Of a DNA stretch of 41,975 nucleotides, positions 7,297 to 15,350 are shown in pieces (positions within the stretch are counted from its first letter, which is position 1; every line of letters begins with the position of its first letter). The notes under the pieces were generated by a model that was not told the origin of the DNA, ran no database searches, and worked only from the letters and a program-made list of their open reading frames with translations. The translations under genes and the position numbers were made by a program. The DNA is from Acidobacteriaceae bacterium. GTDB lineage: Bacteria > Acidobacteriota > Terriglobia > Terriglobales > Acidobacteriaceae. The DNA lies in NCBI GenBank assembly GCA_030041305.1, contig JASHOC010000149.1, positions 1 to 41,975 of the forward strand, given 5' to 3'.

Positions 7297-8808
7297 CTAA
7301 AGACCGAGATCGCGTCGCGGATTCCCCGTCATCTTCGCCGGAACGACGATGCGATCGAATTCCTCTGCGGAAATAAAGGCGCCGTCCACTGCTGCCTCAC
7401 GGATCGAGATCCCTTGTTCTGAAGCGCGGTGCGCAATCGCAGCCGCTTTGTCGTAACCGATCACCGGGCTCAGCACCGTAACCAGCATCAGCGACTCGCT
7501 CACATACCGGTCGATCCGCTCGCGATCGAGAGTGATGCCTTCGACGCCGAATTCATGAAACCGCAGCGCGGCGTCCCCGAGGATCCGCGCCGAGTGCAGC
7601 ACATTGCCGGCTGCCAGCGGCCGCATGGTACTGAGTTCAAAGGCGCCCTGCGACCCAGCAAAAGCCACGGCGTTGTCCTCGCCAATCACCTGAATACACA
7701 CCATCGTCAATGCCTCTTCAAGGGTAGGATTCACTTTGCCCGGCATGATCGAACTTCCCGGCTCGTTCTCCGGCAGCGCTAGCTCGTGCAGCCCCGCCCG
7801 CGGTCCTGAGCCCAACCAGCGCAGGTCATTGGCAATTTTCATCAGCGCTACGGCCAGTCCGCGCAATGCCGCGCTCGCCGCCACCATCGCATCCTGCGCC
7901 GCCAACGCGGCGAATTTATTGGGCGCGGTGACAAACGGCTCGCCCGTAAACTCGGCAAGCATCCGCGCCGCCTGTTCCCCGAAATCGTCCACTGCGTTCA
8001 GCCCCGTGCCCACGGCCGTGCCGCCCATGGCCAGCCGATGCAGCCCCTCCATCGATCGCTTCACCTGGGCCAGCCCATTGTCCAATTGCGCCACGTAACC
8101 TGACCACTCCTGGCCCACCGTCAGCGGCGTGGCGTCCTGCAGGTGAGTGCGCCCCAGCTTGACCACATCCACCCACTCCACCGCTTTGGCCCAAATGGCG
8201 TCGCGCAACGCCGTCACCGCCGGAATCAGCCGCCGCCGGAACTCGAGCGCCGTCGCAATGTGCATCGCCGTGGGAAAAGTGTCGTTCGACGACTGGCTCA
8301 TATTGACGTCGTCATTGGGATGAATCGGATTCTTGCTGCCCAGCCTTCCGCCGGCAAGCTGAATGGCCCGGTTGGCGATCACCTCGTTCACATTCATATT
8401 GGTTTGCGTGCCTGAGCCGGTCTGCCACACAGACAGCGGAAACTCATCGTCCAGCTTGCCTTCCACCACTTCATCGGCCACGCGCGCAATCAGCTCCGCC
8501 TTCCACAACGGCAGCCGCCCGGCGGAGCCGTTCACCAGCGCCGCCGCCTTCTTCACGTACCCGTACGCGCGATACACCGCAATTGGCATCCGGTCATCGC
8601 CGATGCGGAAATGCAGCAGCGACCGCTGCGTCTGCGCACCCCAATAGTGCTCGGCGGGAACTTCGATTCCCCCCATCGAATCGCTTTCCTTCCGCACCCC
8701 CGTCGCCCCGGTTCTGATGCGCGTCTCTCCAGCGGACGTTTCTTCGTTCGGCGTTTCCTGGATGCGCGCCTCAGCTGACGTCGCACGGGATTTCTCTGGT
8801 GTCATCAT
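7297..8808 (-). CDS. fumC: Class II fumarate hydratase
   Basis: A roughly 503-residue enzyme converting fumarate and malate in the TCA cycle, iron-independent and homotetrameric in this family. Family signatures include SDSMGGIEVPAEHYWGAQTQR near the N-terminus, 'S-G-T-Q-T-N-M-N-V-N-E-V', 'H-P-N-D-D-V-N-M-S-Q-S-S-N-D-T-F-P-T-A', the H-x-Q-D-A-T-P-L-T-V-G-Q-E segment and the GSSIMPGKVNP loop carrying the catalytic serine. The N-terminus is about 40 residues longer than usual and rich in Glu, Thr and Arg. A GAGG just upstream favours ATG 8808 over 8856, but a shorter start cannot be excluded. Confidence 0.93.
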   Translation of the reverse strand: MMTPEKSRATSAEARIQETPNEETSAGETRIRTGATGVRKESDSMGGIEVPAEHYWGAQTQRSLLHFRIGDDRMPIAVYRAYGYVKKAAALVNGSAGRLPLWKAELIARVADEVVEGKLDDEFPLSVWQTGSGTQTNMNVNEVIANRAIQLAGGRLGSKNPIHPNDDVNMSQSSNDTFPTAMHIATALEFRRRLIPAVTALRDAIWAKAVEWVDVVKLGRTHLQDATPLTVGQEWSGYVAQLDNGLAQVKRSMEGLHRLAMGGTAVGTGLNAVDDFGEQAARMLAEFTGEPFVTAPNKFAALAAQDAMVAASAALRGLAVALMKIANDLRWLGSGPRAGLHELALPENEPGSSIMPGKVNPTLEEALTMVCIQVIGEDNAVAFAGSQGAFELSTMRPLAAGNVLHSARILGDAALRFHEFGVEGITLDRERIDRYVSESLMLVTVLSPVIGYDKAAAIAHRASEQGISIREAAVDGAFISAEEFDRIVVPAKMTGNPRRDLGL

Positions 8809-9165
8809 CTTCGTCCTCGGGTGGCCTTCTGGCGGAAATAAGACGTCAGCCGTCAACCAGCCGCTCGCCGCCTACCGTAAGTCGCATCAGATTAAATACC
8901 GGGCTTGAGTCCCCAGGGATACCCTTTCAAATTTGGCGGAATCTTCGCTTTTTCCGCGGCCTTTCCACCCCCGAAGCACGCTGCCGTGGAATCCAGCCGC
9001 CTTGATTTTTTTGGCGCTGCATACATCCTGACCATGCGCCGCCGGCGCTTCTCCATTTCCGCAAGGTATGCCGCCTATCCTCAATCAGTGCTATTGTTGT
9101 AGGGCTGGCGAAAGCCAATGAAAGGTCGAACATCGGTTTCTTTGTCTCGAAGGAGGGTCCCCCCA
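8809..9165. other. Intergenic region between divergent fumC and a secreted-protein gene
   Basis: About 360 bases that must carry both divergent promoters. I see no gene, repeat or structured RNA in it. The AGGAGG at 9151-9156 is the ribosome binding site of the next gene. Confidence 0.5.
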
Positions 9166-9651
9166 ATGAACCAGATGTTGCGCCGAATCTTGAATCCAAT
9201 GGGTCGCTCCATCTTGCGGCCCGCCTTCAACCAAAACTCGAATCCGCTCTTCGCTGCGCTTTCGATCCTGTGCCCCTCGCTGGCCTGCGTACTGGTTCCT
9301 TGCGCACCTCCCTGCCGGGCCGAATCCATCCCTCATGTCGAACGCCATGCCCGCAAAGTCCAGAAAAAGTTAGCCAAATTTGCGCCCGGCAAGTATCTTC
9401 ACCTCATCTTCCTCGACGATACAGAAAGTTATGGCGCCCTCGGCGCGCTCTCGCAGGATTCGTTCCGCTTCACGAACGCGGACTCCAACACCACCGTCAC
9501 CTACGAGTACGCCGACGTAAGCAGGATCAGAACCGATAAGGAGTACATTGGCGAAGGGACCGCGCCGGAGCGCCATATCCGTCACCTGGTGCCCATCCTC
9601 ATCGGCGCCGCCGCCGCCGGAGGAGCCGCAGCCTACCTCGCAATGCGCTAG
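9166..9651 (+). CDS. Hypothetical exported protein with C-terminal membrane anchor
   Basis: A 161-residue protein. The N-terminus has a basic stretch followed by a hydrophobic segment (ALSILCPSLACVLVPCAPPCRA) that looks like a signal peptide. The middle carries 'KKLAKFAPGKYLHLIFLDDTESYGAL' pieces and 'DSFRF' and 'VTYEYADVSRI', a small beta-rich domain. A short glycine/alanine-rich hydrophobic tail (PILIGAAAAGGAAAYLAMR) ends the protein. This layout is common in small acidobacterial exported proteins of unknown function. The ATG at 9166 follows AGGAGG with 9 bases between, which decides it over 9118. Confidence 0.7.
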   Translation: MNQMLRRILNPMGRSILRPAFNQNSNPLFAALSILCPSLACVLVPCAPPCRAESIPHVERHARKVQKKLAKFAPGKYLHLIFLDDTESYGALGALSQDSFRFTNADSNTTVTYEYADVSRIRTDKEYIGEGTAPERHIRHLVPILIGAAAAGGAAAYLAMR

Positions 9652-9685
9652 TTCTGGTTGCGCTGGCAGCGCAGTGGCGTGGAGC

Positions 9686-10429
9686 CTACACCGCCGAACC
9701 CATGCCGTCCAGGCGCGGCCTGCCAACCGCATCACCCAACGGCCCGTCCAGCCCAACGGTAGCTCGGGAAGGGAGCTGCGTCAGAAGCTGCTCCCAGCTT
9801 GCCTCGGCGCCGTAAACCGCGCGCCGGCGCGCCAGGTGCGCCGAAATGTGCGCTACCGCGAAGCTCACCCCGTTCAAGTTGCGCTCCCGCCGCACACCCG
9901 GAATCTCCCTCGGATATGGCGGCGCGCTGAAAACCAGTTTGCCCTCGCGCTCCGTGCAGCCGAACTTTTCGCGCGGGCAATCGGCGTCCGTGGTCACGCC
10001 CATGGCGCCGGCCATCGATCCCGGCAGCATCGACTGACCATCCATCTCGTACGCCGACACCAGCGCTGCCCCGGCCGCCTCCACGCGCTCCAGAGCGGCC
10101 GCAAACGCCGTCCGGTGCGCCGGGTTCGTGGTTCCCAGGCTCAAATTCACGATGTGCATCTCGTTGTCCAGACACCAGTCAATCGCCCGCATCACCCGTC
10201 GGATGCTCGTGGCCAGCATGCGATCGAACACGCGCACCGCGTACAGCTCGGCTTCCGGCGCCAGCGCGTGGATCAACGCCGCGATCGCGGTGCCGTGTCC
10301 CAGGCAGTCGACAAACTCGGGCAGATACGCGTCAGCCTCTACCGTGACTCCACCGGCAATTCCGCCCACATGCGGATGCTCCTTATGTACCCCGCTGTCT
10401 ACAATGCCGACGCGGATGGTTCCGCTCAT
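9686..10429 (-). CDS. qhpE: QhpE: subtilisin-like peptidase of the quinohemoprotein amine dehydrogenase operon
   Basis: A compact 247-residue subtilase with the catalytic triad in family order: D11 (GIVDSGV), H45 (LGHGTAIAAL) and S189 (NGVSFAVAH, where most subtilases read GTSMA). There is no signal peptide or propeptide, which fits a cytoplasmic processing enzyme. In Paracoccus denitrificans QhpE removes the leader peptide of the cross-linked QhpC subunit (established knowledge); the same role is inferred here from its position. Its ATG overlaps the qhpF stop by four bases (ATGA, 10426-10429), so translation is probably coupled. Several cysteines (C42, C86, C151, C158) are present. Confidence 0.85.
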   Translation of the reverse strand: MSGTIRVGIVDSGVHKEHPHVGGIAGGVTVEADAYLPEFVDCLGHGTAIAALIHALAPEAELYAVRVFDRMLATSIRRVMRAIDWCLDNEMHIVNLSLGTTNPAHRTAFAAALERVEAAGAALVSAYEMDGQSMLPGSMAGAMGVTTDADCPREKFGCTEREGKLVFSAPPYPREIPGVRRERNLNGVSFAVAHISAHLARRRAVYGAEASWEQLLTQLPSRATVGLDGPLGDAVGRPRLDGMGSAV

Positions 10430-12234
10430 ACCCGCTCACCCGCTGCCGCCAACCTTAGCGCCTTCGCCGCGCGCCGCCGCGGAAATGGAAAGCTCGCCGT
10501 CGCCTGCTCCATCACCCGTCCGTCCTCAATCGCAATCGTCATGTCCGCAATCGCGGCCAGCGCCAGCCTGTGCGTGATCACGATCGCCGTCCTTCCGCGC
10601 AGGGCCCGCGCCAACTCTCCCGCCACCGCCGCCTCGCAATCCACATCCAGCGCCGACGTCGGCTCATCCATGATGATCAGCGAAGGATTGCGCAGCATGG
10701 CCCGCGCCAGCGCAATGCGCTGCCGCTCGCCCACTGAAATTGTCACGCCCCGCTCGCCCAGCACGGTCTCATACCCGTCCGCCAACGATTCGATAAATCG
10801 GTCGATCCGCGCCATCCGCGCGCACGCGCGTATCTCCTCGAGCGTAGCCCCCGGCCGCCCATACGCCAAGTTTTCGCGAATGCTCCCATGAAAGAAAAAC
10901 GGCGTCTGCTCCACCAGCGCCACCTGCCGCCGCAAATCCTCGAGCGTCAGTTCGCGAATATCCACCCCGTCCATGATCACCGCGCCGCAATCGGGATCGA
11001 AGAACCTCACCAGCAGATCCGCGATCGTCGACTTCCCCGCTCCGCTCGGCCCCACAATCACGCACAGCCTTCCCGCGGGAATCCTGAACGAAACGTCCGT
11101 CAGCACCGGCCGGTCTCCCGAATAGCCAAACGAAACCCCGTCCAGCCTCACTTCTTCGCGCACCCCGCCAAACGCTCGCGCCATAGGCGATTCCACAACC
11201 TCCGGCTTGATGTCGAGAAGTGAAAACACGCGTTCCAGCGATACCCCACCTGTCAGTAAGTTGGTGTAGGTCCCCATCATGGCCTGCACCGGCGAAAGCA
11301 AGCGCAAATGGTAGGCCATGAACGCCACCAGCGCCCCGATCGTCAATTGCCCCTCGATCGCCAGCCGGCCGCCATAGAGAAATACCGTGGCCGTCGATAC
11401 GGTCAGAACCGTCCCTGGCGCCGCACTCGCCAAAAACGCCAGGAACTGCATGCGCAGCAGCGCTTCGATAAACCGGTTGTTATGGCGCTCGAAGTTCGCC
11501 GCTTCGCGGGTTTCGTTCGCCGACGACACCACTAACCGGATGCCCATCAGCGTTTCGATGAGGAAGCTGCCCAGGTCGGCGCTCCGCTCGCGGAGCGTTC
11601 TCGTGCGCGCCGTCAGTCGAGCTTGAAAATGACGCAACGCCAGCGCGCCAAACGGCAGTAGCGCCAGGCTCACCAGGCACAACCGCCAGTTCAACCACAA
11701 CATGATGGCGACGCTGCCCACCAGAAACAGCACATTCGAAAGCACGCCCAGCAGCGTATCCGAGCACACGCGCTGCACTTCGCCCACATCGTTGTTCAGC
11801 CGCGATACAATGTCGCCCAGCTTGCGGCTGGCGAAAAACCGCGGCGACAGCCGCTGTAGATGGCGATAGACCTCCAGGCGCATGTCGAACAGCGACCGCG
11901 CCGAAAAGTGAATATAAAGATAACTCGAAGCGATGGAAACCGCGGAAGTAACGGCCGTAAGCGCCACAGTGAGCAGCGCGATCTCTTCCAGCACCTTCAT
12001 GTTGCGGCGCATCAGCGCATCGTCGATGAGCCACCGCGAAAGATAAGGTTGCAGCAGGCTCAATCCGGTGGAGAGCAGCCCCAGCGCTGCCACGCCGCAT
12101 AACGACTTCCAATAAGGCGTCAGCCAGCGGAGAACCCGCCTGTATTGGGCAAACGGAATCGACGCCGGGAGAGCGGAAGCCGATTCGGGATGGGCGTTCG
12201 CATGTGCCAAAGTTTCCCGAAGTGGGCGCCCCAC
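10426..12234 (-). CDS. qhpF: QhpF: ABC transporter (fused membrane and ATPase domains)
   Basis: A 602-residue half-transporter. Residues about 40-320 form the six-helix membrane domain, with a conserved LSPRFFASRKLGDIVSRLNND coupling region; residues about 345-580 are the nucleotide-binding domain with Walker A GPSGAGKST, Q-loop VEQTPFF, signature ISVGERQR (a variant of LSGGQ), Walker B SLIIMDEPTSALD and H-loop TH. In the qhp system QhpF is required for export of the small subunit to the periplasm (established knowledge); here this is inferred from synteny. It is separated from qhpB by about 196 bases holding an inverted-repeat element, and overlaps qhpE by four bases. Confidence 0.88.
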   Translation of the reverse strand: MGRPLRETLAHANAHPESASALPASIPFAQYRRVLRWLTPYWKSLCGVAALGLLSTGLSLLQPYLSRWLIDDALMRRNMKVLEEIALLTVALTAVTSAVSIASSYLYIHFSARSLFDMRLEVYRHLQRLSPRFFASRKLGDIVSRLNNDVGEVQRVCSDTLLGVLSNVLFLVGSVAIMLWLNWRLCLVSLALLPFGALALRHFQARLTARTRTLRERSADLGSFLIETLMGIRLVVSSANETREAANFERHNNRFIEALLRMQFLAFLASAAPGTVLTVSTATVFLYGGRLAIEGQLTIGALVAFMAYHLRLLSPVQAMMGTYTNLLTGGVSLERVFSLLDIKPEVVESPMARAFGGVREEVRLDGVSFGYSGDRPVLTDVSFRIPAGRLCVIVGPSGAGKSTIADLLVRFFDPDCGAVIMDGVDIRELTLEDLRRQVALVEQTPFFFHGSIRENLAYGRPGATLEEIRACARMARIDRFIESLADGYETVLGERGVTISVGERQRIALARAMLRNPSLIIMDEPTSALDVDCEAAVAGELARALRGRTAIVITHRLALAAIADMTIAIEDGRVMEQATASFPFPRRRAAKALRLAAAGERV

Positions 12235-12324
12235 CCTCGCGGCGCCTTTGCTCTTGCGGCTAGGGTGAGTCCCTACTGAGTTCTACGGAGCCCATCGCCT
12301 ACTTACAAACCGGCTACTTTCGGC

Positions 12325-12433
12325 TAGGTCTCTGACCGTTTGATTTTGGACCGTTTCTGGGCGCCCCAAATCTCGATTTTGAGACCTGGGAAACCGAAAT
12401 GCCGAAGCGCGAATTCATGCGGTCAGAGACCTA
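12325..12433. mobile_element. TA-flanked inverted-repeat element in the qhpB stop codon
   Basis: Perfect 15-bp inverted repeats, CTAGGTCTCTGACCG at 12324-12338 and its complement at 12420-12434, enclose about 81 bases. TA dinucleotides occur at both outer edges (12325-12326 and 12432-12433). The right TA plus the first base of the element form the TAG stop of qhpB. The pattern (about 105 bp, terminal repeats, TA target) resembles a miniature TA-specific element, but only one copy is in the window, so a locally evolved hairpin is also possible. As RNA it would form a long stem between qhpB and qhpF. Confidence 0.6.
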
Positions 12434-13561
12434 GTCGTGTTCCGGCATCACAATGAGATTCGAAGTCGTGTCGCCCTCCAGATCGATGTCTTTCACCATC
12501 TCCAAAGTCTTGGCGTCGTATTCTTCAATCTGGAAGCCGGCGTTGTAAATCAGTAACTTCGTACCGTCCGCGCTCATGCCAAAGTTAAAACGCGTGCGGC
12601 CGGTAAACTGCTTCTTGGCGATGACCCGCTTCGTCTTCATATCGAAGACCCAGAATTCCGTAATGCGATTCCCGTTCACTCCGTTCACGACGGCCGTGTA
12701 TCCCAGAGTCCGGTCGGGACTGAGCATCAACGGGGAAAGCATGGTTGTCGTCACCGGACCAATCGGCGTCAGGTCGTAAGTGAGATTCGAGAGATTGATC
12801 TCTGCAATGCCGAAGGTTTCCCGGTGCACAAAGGGATCGGTGGAACGGAACAGCCCGATGACCTTGCCCGGATCCTCGTTGGGATCGTCCACAATGCTGA
12901 AGGAAAGATCTAACATCTCCGGATCCGCAGGCCGCTGCAGGTCAATCGTCTTCACCAGCTTGAAGTCCGAAGTCTTGAAAACCTGGATGCCTTCGGTTCT
13001 GAAGAGATAGAGATACTTTCCGTCGGGAGACACCTTCATGGTGCCGCGGTAGCCGGGCGCCGATTCGCCTTTGGGTAGATCGGCGGTGCGCGCAATCCCC
13101 TTCGCCTGAAGATCGATGACCACAAACTGCGGCTGGGAGATGTCATAGTAATCGATCTGCTTGGTCACCGTCGTCGCGATCGAATAGATATATCTTCCTG
13201 TCGGGTCGATTGCGTCTCCGCCCAAGCGGATCTGCTTGTTGTCGTGGTCCAGATTGAAGTAATCGCTCACCGTCCGCGTCGTCAGGTCCACCGTCGCAAA
13301 GCCGTTGTGCGCCATCGTCGCCACATATAGCTTTTTGTGGTCCGGGGAAAGAATCAGCCGGCGCACCACGTCCGTGTCTACATTGATGCGGTCGAGCACC
13401 ACCCCCTTATCCAGGTCCACCACATCGATCTTGTGTTCCCAGGTGGCCAGATAGGCAATCGCAGAGGCTCCAATCCCGTCCGCCGATGCGGCGGCGGGTG
13501 ACGCGGCCCGAACCGGTAGCGCGGCAAGGCTCAACAGCAGAAAAAGAATAGTCCCACGCAT
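12431..13561 (-). CDS. qhpB: QhpB: quinohemoprotein amine dehydrogenase beta subunit
   Basis: A 376-residue exported beta-propeller protein. The N-terminus MRGTILFLLLSLAALPVRA is a signal peptide. The body has repeated blade motifs such as AYLATWEHKIDVVDLDKG, LSPDHKKLYVATM, DPTGRYIYSI, VSPDGKYLYLFRT and MSADGTKLLIYN. This is the seven-bladed YVTN-like propeller that forms part of the active-site cleft around the QhpC cofactor in quinohemoprotein amine dehydrogenase. The ATG at 13561 is preferred because a TGGAG lies 9 bases upstream and it leaves a clean signal peptide. It starts 24 bases after qhpC ends. The TAG stop is shared with an inserted inverted-repeat element. Confidence 0.9.
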   Translation of the reverse strand: MRGTILFLLLSLAALPVRAASPAAASADGIGASAIAYLATWEHKIDVVDLDKGVVLDRINVDTDVVRRLILSPDHKKLYVATMAHNGFATVDLTTRTVSDYFNLDHDNKQIRLGGDAIDPTGRYIYSIATTVTKQIDYYDISQPQFVVIDLQAKGIARTADLPKGESAPGYRGTMKVSPDGKYLYLFRTEGIQVFKTSDFKLVKTIDLQRPADPEMLDLSFSIVDDPNEDPGKVIGLFRSTDPFVHRETFGIAEINLSNLTYDLTPIGPVTTTMLSPLMLSPDRTLGYTAVVNGVNGNRITEFWVFDMKTKRVIAKKQFTGRTRFNFGMSADGTKLLIYNAGFQIEEYDAKTLEMVKDIDLEGDTTSNLIVMPEHD

Positions 13562-13584
13562 GAAGCTCATCTCCATTTTGCGAT

Positions 13585-13923
13585 TTAAGGAAAAACGATG
13601 TCGAGGTTGCGCCAGTCCTTGGTGGCCACTGAGCACTTGCTCGTCCAGTCGGGCGCATTGTTCAGGTGATCCGGCACCTGCGCCGGCCAGAAGCACGAGA
13701 CGTAGCAGTCGTATATATCGCGCTCCACCGGTTGACAGAGTCCGGCCGTTCCGCCCGCCGAATCGACCTCCCAACCGGGCGAAAAGATAATCGTGCAGCC
13801 CGTCGGCACGTGGGGTTTGACGGCGTTCGATTGGCCCGACTGCAAGGCCACGATGTCGTTCTCTTGGACGGCGCTCTCTTCCATGCGGTGCGCCTTGGCG
13901 TTGATTGCGCGAAGATGCTTCAT
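13585..13923 (-). CDS. qhpC: QhpC: quinohemoprotein amine dehydrogenase gamma subunit (CTQ-bearing, thioether cross-linked)
   Basis: A 112-residue ribosomally made, post-translationally modified subunit. Residues 1 to about 36 are a leader (MKHLRAINAKAHRMEES...). The core has every residue needed for the known cross-links, at the same spacing as in Pseudomonas and Paracoccus: C43-E52, C63-D69 and C77-D85 for the three Cys-carboxylate thioethers, and C73-W79 for the cysteine tryptophylquinone cofactor (equivalent to mature Cys7-Glu16, Cys27-Asp33, Cys41-Asp49, Cys37-Trp43). D69 also matches the catalytic Asp. The segments PGWEVD, LCQP and WPAQVPD are family hallmarks. One extra cysteine (C97) lies in the tail. 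Its ATG overlaps the qhpD stop (ATGA), preceded by AAGGAAA. Confidence 0.95.
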   Translation of the reverse strand: MKHLRAINAKAHRMEESAVQENDIVALQSGQSNAVKPHVPTGCTIIFSPGWEVDSAGGTAGLCQPVERDIYDCYVSCFWPAQVPDHLNNAPDWTSKCSVATKDWRNLDIVFP

Positions 13924-15350
13924 GACGCTTTCCTTTCGGAGAAGTGGTCTAAGAACGCGGGATTCAGTGATGCGATCGTTCCGTAAATGCGAAGGCACGT
14001 GTCCGTCCAGGCGCGAATCCAATCGCAGTAGTGCAGGTTGGCGTGCCCGGTGTCGCCGTACCGGACAAAGGCCTCGTGATGACATCCGCCCGCGCACAAC
14101 GGTCTGGCCCAGCAAGTATGGCAATCGTATTTATTGTCGATGTTGCCGCGCATCAGAAAAGCGGCCTGCTTTTCCTTGTCGATCCCTGTGGTTACATTGC
14201 CTATCTTGTGCTGATCGGAATCGACAAAACGATGGCAGGGCGCGATGTCACCCGAAGGCCCCACCCCCACCAGGCCCAGCCCGGCGCCGCACGGGAGCGA
14301 CTTATTCACTCCCTGGTGCAGTTCAGCCAAGGTATCGCTCACGTTCGAGAAGCCGTGATGCTCGCCCCGCTTGGCGCATTCCAGATATTCTTCCGCCAGC
14401 GTCTGAAACTGGCCCAGCACGCTGTCCATCCCCACCGGCGTAATCGAATAGAGACGGTTGGGTGAAGTAGTTACCGGCGCGAACCCAACTTCGTGAAATC
14501 CGAGCGTGTGTTTGAGATGTTTGTAAGTCCCCAAAACATCCATGGCGTGCGAAGTCATGGTTACCCGCGCCGCAATTGGCCGCGTTGTGTGCCTGGCCAG
14601 TAACTCCTTGATCTTCGGCTCAATTACGTCGTACGTCCCGCGACCATTTTTGAAAACCCGGAACGCGTCCTGCGATTCCTTCGCCCCGTCGATGCTTACC
14701 GTCACGCCAATCGCGTTTTCGGCCAGAAAGTCGATAATCTTCGGTGTAAGCAGCGTGGCGTTAGTCGTCAGGCTGAAGTCGAGCTTTACTCGACGTCGTT
14801 CAGCCTCCGCCTGGGCGTAGGTCACCGCTTGCTTCAGCAGCGGGAAATTCATCAGTGTTTCCCCGCCAAAAAAGGTAATATGGACGGACTTGCGGCCGCG
14901 CGACGAATCAAAGAAATAATCGATCGACGCCTTCGCCGTCTCCCAGTCCATAAACTTCTTCTTGCCCTCGGGAGTAGCGACCTTATCTTCGCCGAATTCA
15001 TAGCAGTAGTGGCACGAAAGGTTGCACTGGTTGGTTACATTCAGCACCAGCGTCTGCAACGGGAACTCTTCCGGCAGCGCTTCTGATATTGCATGGCGCG
15101 GAGCCCCGTTTTGAATCGCGCTCATTTGAGTAAGTTCGTCGATACCCTCGCTGACTTCCTCCGCTCGAAACCCCTCCTCAACCATCTGCGAGATCAGGTC
15201 AGAGTGGTCCAGCGCCGTCTTTTCGAGCCGCGCCAAAATCCCCGAGGAAATCCGGTCCAGAGAGACAATGCCCCCGCTCGCCGCGAGATAGGCGTAGTTC
15301 GCGTCCCCGCCTCGGAACAGATGCACGTCGCCTCTTGAATATGCGCTCAT
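13920..15350 (-). CDS. qhpD: QhpD: radical SAM/SPASM enzyme forming QhpC thioethers
   Basis: A 476-residue radical SAM enzyme. The [4Fe-4S] motif is C109-N-L-S-C113-H-Y-C116 (CX3CX2C), followed by the SAM-binding FFGGETLMNF. A C-terminal SPASM region supplies auxiliary cluster cysteines: PCGAGLGLVGVGPSGDIAPCHRF, then YDCHTCWARPLCAGGCHHEAF and a last HYCDW. About 100 N-terminal residues resemble a PqqD/RRE-like peptide-binding domain, as in other RiPP maturases. In Paracoccus QhpD makes the three intrapeptidyl Cys-to-Asp/Glu bonds in the QhpC precursor (established knowledge); all of its target residues are present in the adjacent gene. Start and stop overlap neighbours by four bases each (ATGA with qhpA and qhpC). 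Confidence 0.93.
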   Translation of the reverse strand: MSAYSRGDVHLFRGGDANYAYLAASGGIVSLDRISSGILARLEKTALDHSDLISQMVEEGFRAEEVSEGIDELTQMSAIQNGAPRHAISEALPEEFPLQTLVLNVTNQCNLSCHYCYEFGEDKVATPEGKKKFMDWETAKASIDYFFDSSRGRKSVHITFFGGETLMNFPLLKQAVTYAQAEAERRRVKLDFSLTTNATLLTPKIIDFLAENAIGVTVSIDGAKESQDAFRVFKNGRGTYDVIEPKIKELLARHTTRPIAARVTMTSHAMDVLGTYKHLKHTLGFHEVGFAPVTTSPNRLYSITPVGMDSVLGQFQTLAEEYLECAKRGEHHGFSNVSDTLAELHQGVNKSLPCGAGLGLVGVGPSGDIAPCHRFVDSDQHKIGNVTTGIDKEKQAAFLMRGNIDNKYDCHTCWARPLCAGGCHHEAFVRYGDTGHANLHYCDWIRAWTDTCLRIYGTIASLNPAFLDHFSERKAS

